A stretch of DNA of 10,623 bases from Verrucomicrobia bacterium UBA3750 (GCA_002371755.1 DFGM01000015.1:1-10623), one strand, 5' to 3'; shown: positions 1 through 7,096, counted from the stretch's first letter. A program made the numbers and translations. Notes: generated by a model not told the origin, from the letters alone.

Positions 1-1
1 T

Positions 2-709
2 GTCATCGAGTACGGAATGCTCTCGACCGAATCAGACGATCCGGAAGTGGACAACGCTGGCACAAGAATCACTACGCAGATTTCATATAAGACGGTGATT
101 CTTCGCGTCGGGAGTTCGGGGGCAAGCGGGACGTACGCCGGATCGATCGCGGAAGAAACAGCCAACAGCTGCAAATTTGCCATCGACAAGGTTGGCGGGG
201 GTGTATGGACGCTCAATGGTGCAAGTATCGCCCATCGCGGCGATACTACGGTGCGTGCCGGACGATTGAATGTCGACACATCGGGATGGGGGACGTCAAA
301 GGTCACCGTCGAGAACGGGGCGACTCTCGGGGGAACGGGTACGTTGTCAACGGCGACTACAGTGAAGACGGGCGGCATCCTCGCCGGTCCGTTGAAACTG
401 ACGGGTGGCGTGACATTTGAGGATGGTGCGGTGATTGACGGAGACGCGGCGGCGACTATTACGGGCGATGTCAATCTCGCGGGCACTGTTGTCGAAGTAG
501 ATGACGTTGATGCCGTCACGGACGGCCAGGTGTTCCTGACCGTCAACGGGACGGCGACCGGCAAGTCTTCGCTTTCCGCCGCGCTTTCGGCAGTCACTCA
601 GCACAACGGCAAGAACGGCAAGTGGGGAGTGAAGTCGACGACCGCGGACGGCGTCACGACCTATTCGCTCGTCTGGAAGCCGACGGGGCTTATGGTCATT
701 TTCCATTGA
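2..709 (+). CDS. 3' end of a secreted autotransporter-associated beta-strand-repeat protein (5' partial)
   Basis: The frame is open from base 2, so the first ATG (base 17) is probably internal and the gene begins upstream of the window. The product is Gly/Thr/Val-rich with the alternating pattern of parallel beta-helix passengers. A passage around bases 200-385 (VWTLNGAS, then GDTTVRAGRLNVD, then VTVENGATLGGTGTL) matches the autotransporter-associated beta-strand repeat (PATR, TIGR02601 type). No C-terminal beta-barrel, PEP-CTERM or LPXTG anchor follows. The protein ends in a short strand-rich tail (TTYSLVWKPTGLMVIFH), so display or release would need another mechanism. Such repeat proteins are abundant in Verrucomicrobiota and Kiritimatiellota, usually as large secreted proteins of unknown ligand. 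It is separated by 71 nt from the downstream enzyme cluster and may not belong to it. Repeat assignment is fairly secure; a specific function cannot be given. Confidence 0.8.
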   Translation, partial: VIEYGMLSTESDDPEVDNAGTRITTQISYKTVILRVGSSGASGTYAGSIAEETANSCKFAIDKVGGGVWTLNGASIAHRGDTTVRAGRLNVDTSGWGTSKVTVENGATLGGTGTLSTATTVKTGGILAGPLKLTGGVTFEDGAVIDGDAAATITGDVNLAGTVVEVDDVDAVTDGQVFLTVNGTATGKSSLSAALSAVTQHNGKNGKWGVKSTTADGVTTYSLVWKPTGLMVIFH

Positions 710-742
710 TGGTGCATTGTCGTCTGTTGATCGGTGGTATCA

Positions 743-758
743 CGATGCAGCCGCATCG
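743..758. repeat. Small perfect inverted repeat in the only intergenic gap (710-780)
   Basis: CGATGC, loop AGCC, GCATCG: a 6-bp perfect stem with a 4-nt loop, 22 nt before the lyase start. No U-tract follows, so it is not a standard intrinsic terminator. It could be an operator half-site pair or a 5' UTR hairpin. The rest of the gap shows no strong Shine-Dalgarno sequence and only a weak -10-like AGTAAT at 765-770. A 6-bp stem of this kind can arise by chance. Confidence 0.35.
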
Positions 759-780
759 CGCATCAGTAATTGGCGTCGAC

Positions 781-3267
781 ATGAAACTTATCGCCGCTAT
801 ATTGGCCTGCGTGGCGATAAGTGTCACAGCGGCAGAAAGTCGCCATCCTTGCGTATACTTTCGCGCAGAGGAGCTTCCATCGCTGCGCGAGAAGGCGCAG
901 AATGTCGCGTGGGCGCGTGATATCGTCAAGCGCTGGCATCGAGACGTAGATTCTGCGGTCGCGCGCCATGCGGACGATCCGAGTTTCGCGCCGAGCCGTC
1001 TTCAGATGAACTGGATGGAAGGGCGGCGCTACACAAAGGCGTGGACGCAGGGCAACTTAATTCCTCGTCGCGAAGGGAACGCGAAGTATCCGACAATCCG
1101 CGTAGCCTACGCGCGTACGTGGGGGGACTGTCCCTACCGCAGCGTCCCCTGGGAGCAGAATCCGCCGTACACAACGGACGACGGTGTGTTTCTCAATGAC
1201 AAGCCGACGGAGTTCCCCGGCAACCTGGTGCCGCTTGAGCATTCCGGAATGGCTGCCGAACTGATAAACGAAAAGCTTCTCGACCTCGCCTACAAATCGG
1301 CGATTCTCTATGCGCTGGAAAGCGATGCGCGCTATGCGAAGTTCGCCGCCGACATCGTCTGGACTCTCGTGCGCGGCGGTGCGCAACAGGAGGAGATCAA
1401 TCCCGGTGCTGTCGACAACTGCGGATTCCTTTCGTGGGAGACCTTGGGTGACACTCGCCGCTACTGGACGATTCCGCTCGTCTGGGATATGCTGTACGAT
1501 TATTTCCATAATACGTATTTCACAAGCAAGGAATTCACGGAGGGCATTCCGGGCGAGATGTGGTGTCCGGGACACCCCGAAGGCGCGGCGTGGGCTTCGC
1601 GCCAGTTCGAGATTTTCTTCAAGAAGTTCATCGACAACAAGCTCACGCGCGGAGGAGGGCTTGTCGGCAACTGGAACCTCAACGAACAGCAAAGCGCCAT
1701 GCTCTATGCGCTTGCGCTCGACGACAACAAGGCGTATGCGGACGGCAAGGGGCGGAAATACTATGTCCGCAAACTCGTAAAAGGTCCGACGACCGAACAC
1801 CACGGCGCGTATCTTGATGTCCTCCGCGCGAACATAGAGGAGGCGACCGGCATGTGGCCCGAGGCGCCGGGCGGATACGGACAGGGATCGATCGCCCAGC
1901 TCGTCAAGTTCGGCTTTCTTTACTGGAAGAACGGGCTCGACGTGCTCGCGCGCGATCCGCTTCTTTTCAAGGCGTCGCGCGCAATGCCGCAGATGATATT
2001 CCCCAACGGATACGTCACGAACATTGGCGACTCGTCCTACCACCGCATCTTCACGGATCAGCTTGAGCTGATGGCGGCATACGCGAATGCGAAAGGCGAC
2101 CGCGAACTGATAGAACGCTGCGCCGGACTCGTCAGCCTCGCCGGCGGCCGCAGCGCGCAGGATGACATCGCGTTCTTCTTCTATCTTCCGGAACTTCCGC
2201 AGGTCGCCCCGCCGAAGCTGTCCCGCGTCTCGTACGCGCCGTGCTATCCGGTGATTCTGGAGCGCAATCCGTCCAAAAGCGGCGACGCGGCGGATGCGCT
2301 CGCGTTCTCGCTCGCAGGCTTTTCGGAGAAGATGGGCCACAGGCATCCGAACGGACTTTCCATCGAGCTTTACGGTCGCGGCGAAATACTTGCGCCCGAT
2401 ACCGGCGCGGGTGCGAACTACTGGTCCGCCGACACGCACGAATACTATCGCCAGGCAGCGGCGCACAACACGGTCGCGGTAAACGGACGCGGATTCGACG
2501 ACCGCCGCGAGATGGTCTTCGACATCAAGGCCGCCGAGCCGTCCGTCAAACCTGGACAAGACGTGTTATCCTCTCAGTCTGCTCACCGTCAGTTCGTTGA
2601 TGTCGAAAGCGTTTACGACACGGGGAGCGTAAAGGCGCGTCAGCGCCGCACGGTTGCAATCGTGAGGAGTGGAACTAAGACGGGATACTATGTTGACATC
2701 TTCCGTTCGAAGGTGACGGAGGGGGAGGAGAAGTACCACGACTATATTTTCCATTGTTTGGGGGAATGGGGAACGGGGAATGGGGAATTGGGAATGGGGA
2801 AGTTGGATCCGAAGAGCGGGAAGGGATATGGATATTTCAAGACGATTGGAACAATGCGCGGCGATTTTGCCGCGGACTTCGACTACGGCGGTGGAATCGT
2901 GATGCGTGCGTTTGTCGTGAACTGCGGAGATGGGCGCGAGGCGTATGCGCTTGAGGGTCCGAAGGTGTTTCGCCACTACGACCGCAAGGTTTCCGAAAGG
3001 CCTTGCCCCGCGCTTCTCGTCCGGCAGAATGGAGAGGCGTGGAGGCGTCCGTTCGTCGCAGTTTACGAGCCGTACGGGAAGGGCGTGGATGCGATGATCG
3101 AAAGCGTTGCGAGCGAACCGATAAAGGGCGATCCCGAGGGCGTAAGGGTGACGGTGCGCTACAGGAACAATAATCGCATCGATGAAATCATCCATTCGAC
3201 GAAAACGGGGTTTTCGGTGGTTGCATATCGCAATGGGAGGGTGGTGGACGAATACCGTCCGAAATGA
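781..3267 (+). CDS. Secreted heparinase II/III-family polysaccharide lyase
   Basis: 828 aa. The frame is open further upstream (ATG at 622), but ATG 781 begins a clean signal peptide (Lys2, hydrophobic core, cleavage near TAA/ES at 18/19) and is the preferred start; no clear Shine-Dalgarno precedes it. The mature protein opens with HPCVYFRAEEL, a typical start for this superfamily, followed by a helical alpha/alpha-toroid region to about residue 480. That region carries N297-W298-N299 at a likely substrate-cleft position. A beta-sandwich region follows, with the family hallmarks GHRHPN (H520, H522) and AAHNTV (H562, N563). The family cleaves uronic-acid-containing polysaccharides by beta-elimination outside the cytoplasm; the exact substrate cannot be read from sequence. 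A 14-codon G-rich repeat lies at residues 661-674. It leads a tightly spaced run of genes, with the kinase-like gene 13 nt downstream. Family assignment is confident; PL family number and substrate are open. Confidence 0.88.
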   Translation: MKLIAAILACVAISVTAAESRHPCVYFRAEELPSLREKAQNVAWARDIVKRWHRDVDSAVARHADDPSFAPSRLQMNWMEGRRYTKAWTQGNLIPRREGNAKYPTIRVAYARTWGDCPYRSVPWEQNPPYTTDDGVFLNDKPTEFPGNLVPLEHSGMAAELINEKLLDLAYKSAILYALESDARYAKFAADIVWTLVRGGAQQEEINPGAVDNCGFLSWETLGDTRRYWTIPLVWDMLYDYFHNTYFTSKEFTEGIPGEMWCPGHPEGAAWASRQFEIFFKKFIDNKLTRGGGLVGNWNLNEQQSAMLYALALDDNKAYADGKGRKYYVRKLVKGPTTEHHGAYLDVLRANIEEATGMWPEAPGGYGQGSIAQLVKFGFLYWKNGLDVLARDPLLFKASRAMPQMIFPNGYVTNIGDSSYHRIFTDQLELMAAYANAKGDRELIERCAGLVSLAGGRSAQDDIAFFFYLPELPQVAPPKLSRVSYAPCYPVILERNPSKSGDAADALAFSLAGFSEKMGHRHPNGLSIELYGRGEILAPDTGAGANYWSADTHEYYRQAAAHNTVAVNGRGFDDRREMVFDIKAAEPSVKPGQDVLSSQSAHRQFVDVESVYDTGSVKARQRRTVAIVRSGTKTGYYVDIFRSKVTEGEEKYHDYIFHCLGEWGTGNGELGMGKLDPKSGKGYGYFKTIGTMRGDFAADFDYGGGIVMRAFVVNCGDGREAYALEGPKVFRHYDRKVSERPCPALLVRQNGEAWRRPFVAVYEPYGKGVDAMIESVASEPIKGDPEGVRVTVRYRNNNRIDEIIHSTKTGFSVVAYRNGRVVDEYRPK
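2760..2802 (+). repeat. G-rich heptameric short tandem repeat inside the lyase gene
   Basis: About six imperfect copies of GGGGAAY run from 2761 to 2802 (units start at 2761, 2768, 2775, 2782, 2790 and 2796; the fourth carries an extra T and the fifth lacks one G). The block is 42 nt, exactly 14 codons, encoding GEWGTGNGELGMGK, a low-complexity stretch unlike its surroundings. Removing it would join CLG to LD in frame. The + strand has six closely spaced runs of 3-5 G, a G-quadruplex-compatible pattern. Gain or loss of one 7-nt unit would shift the frame. Confidence 0.8.
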
Positions 3268-3273
3268 TATAAT
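3245..3273 (+). promoter_or_regulatory. Candidate sigma70-type promoter for the kinase-regulator pair, possibly leaderless
   Basis: A perfect TATAAT at 3268-3273 lies 17 bp after TGGACG (3245-3250), which matches TTGACA at 4 of 6 positions. The -10 box ends 7 nt before the ATG at 3281, so transcription would start at or next to the start codon, and no Shine-Dalgarno is present. The -10 begins directly after the lyase stop codon, giving an internal promoter within the cluster. Prediction from sequence only. Confidence 0.55.
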
Positions 3274-3280
3274 TTCATCA

Positions 3281-4330
3281 ATGAAAGTAATTGTGTCCAT
3301 TCTATTTGCGATGATCGCGATGGGTGCTGTCGCCGACGGGTCGACGGGGTACAGGCAGAACGCCGGGCATGGTTTTCCACTCGACGGCGTCGTCACCTTT
3401 TCGCGTCCGGGGGACAAGTATTTCTTCATGTCCGCGACGGACGGCTCGGGTTCGTGGCGCATAGAGCGCGAGAAAGACGCGTTCGCATACAAGGTGGGGA
3501 CTGTCGTTTCGGTGACAAACGGAGAGACGCGCGCGACATATACGACGCGGCGCGTCAACCATGCATGGGTCGTCGAGCGCAAGGACGCCGCGGCGGATTT
3601 GCCGCGTTCGAAGGACGTGACGATTTCGGATCTTTATTCGCACCCGCTCACTGTTCCCGGTGCGGACGATCTGTGGGGGCGGATGGTGCGTTGTGCAGGC
3701 ACGGTGCGCGACATAAATCGGCGGCAGACGTTCACGCAGATTCAGCTCGGAGAGGGGAATAGGAGCTTTCAGGCCGCAGTGCGGATCAACATCGACACTC
3801 CGCTGCCAGACGACCTCAAGCTCGGCGCGAAGGTTCTGGTCGGGGGCGTCATGCTCTATTCGCCGGTGGACGATCCAGTGCGGCACGTGATGATTGACTT
3901 CACGGACGTCAGCGTGATGCCGATGGATATAAACGACGTCGAGATTCTTTCCAAGGCGCCGTTCTGGACGGTCGGGCGCGTTTGGCTTCTCCTTGCGGGG
4001 ATCGCCGTCGTCCTCGCGCTGGTTTCGATGAAGCTGAAACTCACGCAACGGGAGAAGCAGCTGGAGAAGCTGGAGTTCGAGGCGATCCGCCGCGAGCGCC
4101 TGAGGCTCAGCTACGAACTGCACGACGATTTCCAGCAGCTCCTGGGGAGCTGCCAGTTCCGCCTCGAGGCTGCGGCGGAATGGCTCGGACGCGACGACGG
4201 AAAGGCGAAGGAGCAGATCGGCAAGGTGCAGCGCTGGCTCGTGTACACGCAGGATCTCCTGCGCAAGCGGCTTTGGGGGATGAACGAAAAGCTGGCGGAG
4301 ATGGAAGGCCCGTCAGAGGAGGCGAAATGA
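3281..4330 (+). CDS. Membrane histidine-kinase-like sensor (HisKA_3) lacking the ATP-binding domain
   Basis: 349 aa. The start at 3281 gives a signal peptide (MKVIVSILFAMIAMGAVA, cleavage near 18/19) and fits the promoter-like TATAAT just upstream; the longer frame from 3182 would overlap the lyase. Residues about 19-225 form an extracytoplasmic region. Its second half (about 130-215) has the strand pattern of an OB fold, with a V-x-C-A-G-x-V turn and a later LKLGAKVLVGG. One membrane helix spans about 231-249, followed by a coiled-coil linker. The HisKA_3 H-box is RLSYELHDDFQQLL, with phosphoacceptor His281 and a DxxxQ motif (D282...Q286), which in NarX-type kinases supports phosphatase activity. 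The protein ends only 68 residues after the His, after the second DHp helix; there are no N, G1 or G2 boxes and no HATPase_c domain. Its stop overlaps the regulator start (ATGA). It may be phosphorylated in trans, act as a phosphatase or phosphotransfer partner, or be a decayed kinase. Confidence 0.8.
   Translation: MKVIVSILFAMIAMGAVADGSTGYRQNAGHGFPLDGVVTFSRPGDKYFFMSATDGSGSWRIEREKDAFAYKVGTVVSVTNGETRATYTTRRVNHAWVVERKDAAADLPRSKDVTISDLYSHPLTVPGADDLWGRMVRCAGTVRDINRRQTFTQIQLGEGNRSFQAAVRINIDTPLPDDLKLGAKVLVGGVMLYSPVDDPVRHVMIDFTDVSVMPMDINDVEILSKAPFWTVGRVWLLLAGIAVVLALVSMKLKLTQREKQLEKLEFEAIRRERLRLSYELHDDFQQLLGSCQFRLEAAAEWLGRDDGKAKEQIGKVQRWLVYTQDLLRKRLWGMNEKLAEMEGPSEEAK
4315..4322 (+). promoter_or_regulatory. 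Strong Shine-Dalgarno for the response regulator
   Basis: AGAGGAGG ends 4 nt before the ATG at 4327, within the last codons of the kinase-like gene. It is the only strong ribosome binding site seen in the window. With the ATGA overlap it fixes the regulator start at 4327 and suggests robust, coupled translation of the regulator. Confidence 0.8.
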
Positions 4331-4932
4331 GCAAGGTAATGGTTGTCGACGACCACCCGATGGTCAGGGAAGGGCTAGAGGCGATGCTCGAGGCCGCAGG
4401 GTTCGAAGTTTGCGCCCTTGCGTCCGACGGAACCGAAGCCATCTCGTTCTTCAAGGCGAAGGTTCATCCAGACATTGTCCTCATGGATATTCGCATGCCC
4501 GGCGGAACCGGCTTCGACGTGTTCAAGGAGATGAAGGTGTGGTACCCCGACATCAAGGTGCTCTTCCTCGCCGGAATGCCGCTGCGGGAGGAGGCTGCGC
4601 GCGCGCGGAAAGAGGGCGCATGTGGATACATTTCCAAGTCCACCAAGCGGCAGGGCCTTGCCACGGCCATAAGGCGCGTTCTGGAGGAGCGGAACGTGTT
4701 CATTGAGGATGAGGCGCCTGCGCAAGCGCCGGACTCGCTTCTGACGCAGAGGGAGATGGATGTCCTCAAGTGGCTTGCGCAGGGCAAAAGCCGCGAGGAG
4801 GCGTCCATCATCCTCGGCATCGGTCTCGAGACGGTCAAGACGCACGCCAAGTCCATTCTCCAGAAGCTCGAGGTGCAAAACACCGCCGGCGCGATAACCC
4901 GTGCCTTCGAACTTGGACTGCTAAGAGCGTAA
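4327..4932 (+). CDS. NarL/LuxR-family response regulator with an atypical receiver switch residue
   Basis: 201 aa. The start is fixed by the Shine-Dalgarno at 4315-4322 and the ATGA overlap; the open frame upstream to 3982 is only overlap with the kinase gene. The receiver domain (about 1-120) has the acidic pair D8/D9, phosphoacceptor D54 in LMDIRMPGG, and the conserved Lys K104 in GYISKST. The Thr/Ser expected 28 residues after the phospho-Asp (S87 in NarL) is Ala82 (codon GCC at 4570), in VLFLAGMP. A LuxR/GerE helix-turn-helix occupies about 138-201, with TQREMDVLKWLAQGKS and a recognition helix around ETVKTHAKSILQKL. It should bind DNA as a dimer in the cytoplasm and probably controls the surrounding enzyme genes; that target is inferred from position. 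Loss of the Thr/Ser suggests altered phospho-switching. The next gene begins 7 nt downstream. Confidence 0.93.
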   Translation: MSKVMVVDDHPMVREGLEAMLEAAGFEVCALASDGTEAISFFKAKVHPDIVLMDIRMPGGTGFDVFKEMKVWYPDIKVLFLAGMPLREEAARARKEGACGYISKSTKRQGLATAIRRVLEERNVFIEDEAPAQAPDSLLTQREMDVLKWLAQGKSREEASIILGIGLETVKTHAKSILQKLEVQNTAGAITRAFELGLLRA

Positions 4933-4939
4933 TCCCTTT

Positions 4940-7096
4940 ATGAAAATCATAGCGTCTACAGTATGTGTCTGCGCCGTTGCGCTTTCTGCAGCGTATGGCG
5001 CTGAGTGGATCGAGAACGCGCCCGCAGCCAACTGGCAGGAGTCGTCGCTTACCGGAAACGGCACGATCGGCGCGATGGTTGAGGGGCGAATCGAGAACGA
5101 GTCGATCCACCTCAGCCACTGCAAACTGTATCTTCCCGAGCCGGGCGACACGCCGCCTGCGCTTGTGAACCATCCGAGGCGCAATCCAGGCGACTACAAC
5201 AACCGCGACGGATTCATGGCAGCGTGCGACCTGAAAATCTCCATGCGCCATGGAGGGACTTCGGGGTATTCGCGGCGCACAGACTTCGACACGGGCGAGT
5301 GCATCGTAAGTGCGAAGGACCGCAAAGGACGCCGGTACGAACGTCGCGTCGCCGCGTTGCGCGGAGCGAATGTAATAGCGGTCAAGACGACGGACGAGTC
5401 TAAGAGCGACGTTCTGTTCGCGCTTGCTGGAATCGAGCCTTCGGGACGCGCCGATATCGCCGCGTTCTCGAAGGGCATCCGCCGCATCGTATCCGAGCCG
5501 GCCTACTATCGCTGCGAGTTCAGGAACGAGAATCCGTGGAATAAGCTCGCAGGGTACGAAGTCTTGTTAACGCAGAGGCGCAGAGACGCAGAGTGCGCAG
5601 AGGCTTTTGTCGCGATAGAGCCGCTTTTGAAGGGTCAGGAGTCCAACCGCGCGTTGATGGAGGCGCGGCTTGCTGCGGCTGCGGAGAAGGGATACGATGC
5701 GCTCCTCGCCGAAAGCGCAGCAACGCAGAAAGAGCTGATGGAGCGTGTTTCGTTCGAGCTGGAAGGTCCGGCGAACGCGGCGGAGATCGTTCGCAACTTC
5801 AATTCCGGGCGGTACAACATCATCTCGTCTGTAGGAGGAGACCACGTGCCGAACCTTCAGGGTCTGTGGGCCGGAACGTGGAGCGCACCGTGGTTCGCGA
5901 GCTTCACGGTGAATGGAAACCTCCCGTGCGCTATATCCTTCTTCTGCCGCGGTCGGACGCCCGAGTTCAACGAGAGTCTTCTGCGGTGGATCGAGGTGAG
6001 GCTGCCCGAAATGCGCGACGCGGCAAAGCGCCATTTCGGCGCGCGCGGATTCCGCGCCGCCGCGCAGACAACCGTCGCAGGCGTTGAGACGGACTCCAAC
6101 GCGAAATATCCGCACGTCTACTGGCACGGCGGCGCGGCGTGGCTCCTGTCGCGTCTCTATGACGGATACCGCCACACACTCGACGTCGAGTGGCTGAAGC
6201 GCATATATCCGCTGATGAAGGAGGTCGCAGAGTACTATGAAGACGTAATTGTCGAAATGCCAGACGGCACGCTTGGCTTCAATCCGTCGTATTCGCCTGA
6301 GAACTGGCCGACGGGGAAGCGTCCGACAGCCGTGAATGCAACAATGGACATCGCCATTGCCAAGCAGTTCCTTGGCGAGGTCGTTCATGCGGCGAAGACG
6401 CTTGGCGTCGATGCGGAAGATCGCGGCAAATGGTCCGCGATGCGCGACAGGCTCACGCCGTATCAGGTAAGCGAGAACGGATTCTTCGCCGAATGGCTTG
6501 CTCCCGGCCAGCCGGACAACAACGAGCATCGCCACGCCTCGCACCTCTACGCCCTCTACGACGACGCCCCGGCGGAGATCCTGACGAACGCCGCGCTTGT
6601 GGCGGCGGTGGGGAAGACAATCGACGCTCGCATGGACTTCAACGAGAACCGCTCGCGCACGATGGCGTTCGGATACGTTCAGAACGGACTCGCCGCGTGC
6701 AAGATCGGCGACGCCGCGCGCGCGTCGCGGTGTCTCAAGCTCCTGACCGAAAAGAACTGGCTGAAGGGCGGCGGCTCGTGCCATGACTGGAAGAACTGCT
6801 TTAACACCGACATCTCCGGCGGGTACCCGTACCTCATCTCCGAAATGCTCGTGCATTCCGAGGAGGGTGTTGTCCGCTTTCTTCCGGCAAAGCCGAAAGA
6901 GTGGAAGTCGGGATCGATAAAGGGACTGCTCCTGCGTGGCGGAATTGTCCTTGAGAGTCTTGAATGGCAGGATGATGACTTCTCTGCGATACTTAGGTTT
7001 CCGGACGGAACCTTGAAGCGCGTCAACGGTAAGGCTGGTACCCTACCCAAACAGGTATTTTCATCGGTAGCGGGGTTTGATAGAATGTCGGCATGA
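4940..7096 (+). CDS. Secreted GH95-like glycoside hydrolase (alpha-L-fucosidase/alpha-L-galactosidase type), copy 1
   Basis: 718 aa. ATG 4940 starts a signal peptide (MKIIASTVCVCAVALSAAYG, cleavage near 20/21). The N-terminal beta domain includes SSLTGNGTIGAMVEG. The helical toroid carries family signatures: NLQGLWAGTWSAPW, then FTVNGNLPC (N325-G-N327), YWHGGAAWLLSRLY, SYSPENWP (E454), HRHASHLYALY, and NTDISGGYPYLISEML (D624). By analogy with AfcA-type GH95 enzymes, E454 would be the general acid, and D624 with one or both of N325/N327 would activate water. The spacing of the Asn motif to the following aromatic residues differs from classical NIN...MNYW, so this is a divergent GH95-like clade. 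It likely removes terminal L-fucose or L-galactose outside the cytoplasm. Residues 211-221 (TQRRRDAECAE) come from a short tandem repeat. Its stop overlaps the next ATG (ATGA at 7093), indicating translational coupling with its paralogue. Confidence 0.87.
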   Translation: MKIIASTVCVCAVALSAAYGAEWIENAPAANWQESSLTGNGTIGAMVEGRIENESIHLSHCKLYLPEPGDTPPALVNHPRRNPGDYNNRDGFMAACDLKISMRHGGTSGYSRRTDFDTGECIVSAKDRKGRRYERRVAALRGANVIAVKTTDESKSDVLFALAGIEPSGRADIAAFSKGIRRIVSEPAYYRCEFRNENPWNKLAGYEVLLTQRRRDAECAEAFVAIEPLLKGQESNRALMEARLAAAAEKGYDALLAESAATQKELMERVSFELEGPANAAEIVRNFNSGRYNIISSVGGDHVPNLQGLWAGTWSAPWFASFTVNGNLPCAISFFCRGRTPEFNESLLRWIEVRLPEMRDAAKRHFGARGFRAAAQTTVAGVETDSNAKYPHVYWHGGAAWLLSRLYDGYRHTLDVEWLKRIYPLMKEVAEYYEDVIVEMPDGTLGFNPSYSPENWPTGKRPTAVNATMDIAIAKQFLGEVVHAAKTLGVDAEDRGKWSAMRDRLTPYQVSENGFFAEWLAPGQPDNNEHRHASHLYALYDDAPAEILTNAALVAAVGKTIDARMDFNENRSRTMAFGYVQNGLAACKIGDAARASRCLKLLTEKNWLKGGGSCHDWKNCFNTDISGGYPYLISEMLVHSEEGVVRFLPAKPKEWKSGSIKGLLLRGGIVLESLEWQDDDFSAILRFPDGTLKRVNGKAGTLPKQVFSSVAGFDRMSA
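5571..5603 (+). repeat. Octameric CGCAGAGN tandem repeat inside the GH95 copy 1 gene
   Basis: Four copies of CGCAGAG plus one variable base start at 5571, 5579, 5587 and 5596, with one extra G at 5595. They encode TQRRRDAECAE, which sits between GYEVLL and AFVAIEP. In the paralogue the equivalent segment (GYE to FVKIYP) is about five residues shorter and has no such repeat, so the array looks like a later insertion or expansion at a surface loop. An 8-nt unit is not a multiple of three, so copy change would shift the frame. Confidence 0.75.
7058..7086 (+). promoter_or_regulatory. Candidate internal promoter before GH95 copy 2, possibly leaderless
   Basis: TAGAAT at 7081-7086 (5 of 6 to TATAAT) lies 17 bp after TTTTCA at 7058-7063 (4 of 6 to TTGACA) and 6 nt before the ATG at 7093, with no Shine-Dalgarno. 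The geometry is nearly the same as at 3245-3273. It lies inside the 3' end of the preceding gene, so translational coupling through ATGA is an alternative way to express the second gene. Confidence 0.4.

Noticed and set aside
622..780. Longer N-terminus for the lyase starting at ATG 622
   Set aside because: It overlaps the upstream repeat-protein gene by 88 nt and buries the obvious signal peptide that starts at 781.
1057..2559. 500-codon minus-strand frame opposite the lyase, and a 429-codon one at 5567-6856
   Set aside because: Same Arg/Val-rich composition, no motifs, fully covered by well-supported plus-strand genes.
3588..3605. GC-rich inverted repeat CGCGGC/GCCGCG as a terminator
   Set aside because: It lies within the kinase-like coding region, has no following T-tract, and is expected by chance in GC-rich coding DNA.
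3982..4326. N-terminal extension of the response regulator to 3982
   Set aside because: Arg/Ala-rich shadow of the kinase gene; the strong Shine-Dalgarno and receiver domain begin at 4327.
4905..4939. A third leaderless promoter before GH95 copy 1 (CGTAAT at 4928-4933)
   Set aside because: The -10 match is weak and the -35 position matches only 2 of 6; a 7-nt gap makes read-through from the regulator gene sufficient.
7077..7092. TTG 7077 as the true start of GH95 copy 2
   Set aside because: The resulting leader (MIECRHENYQSN...) is not a signal peptide, whereas ATG 7093 has the ATGA coupling and a good signal peptide; a frameshift explains the data better.
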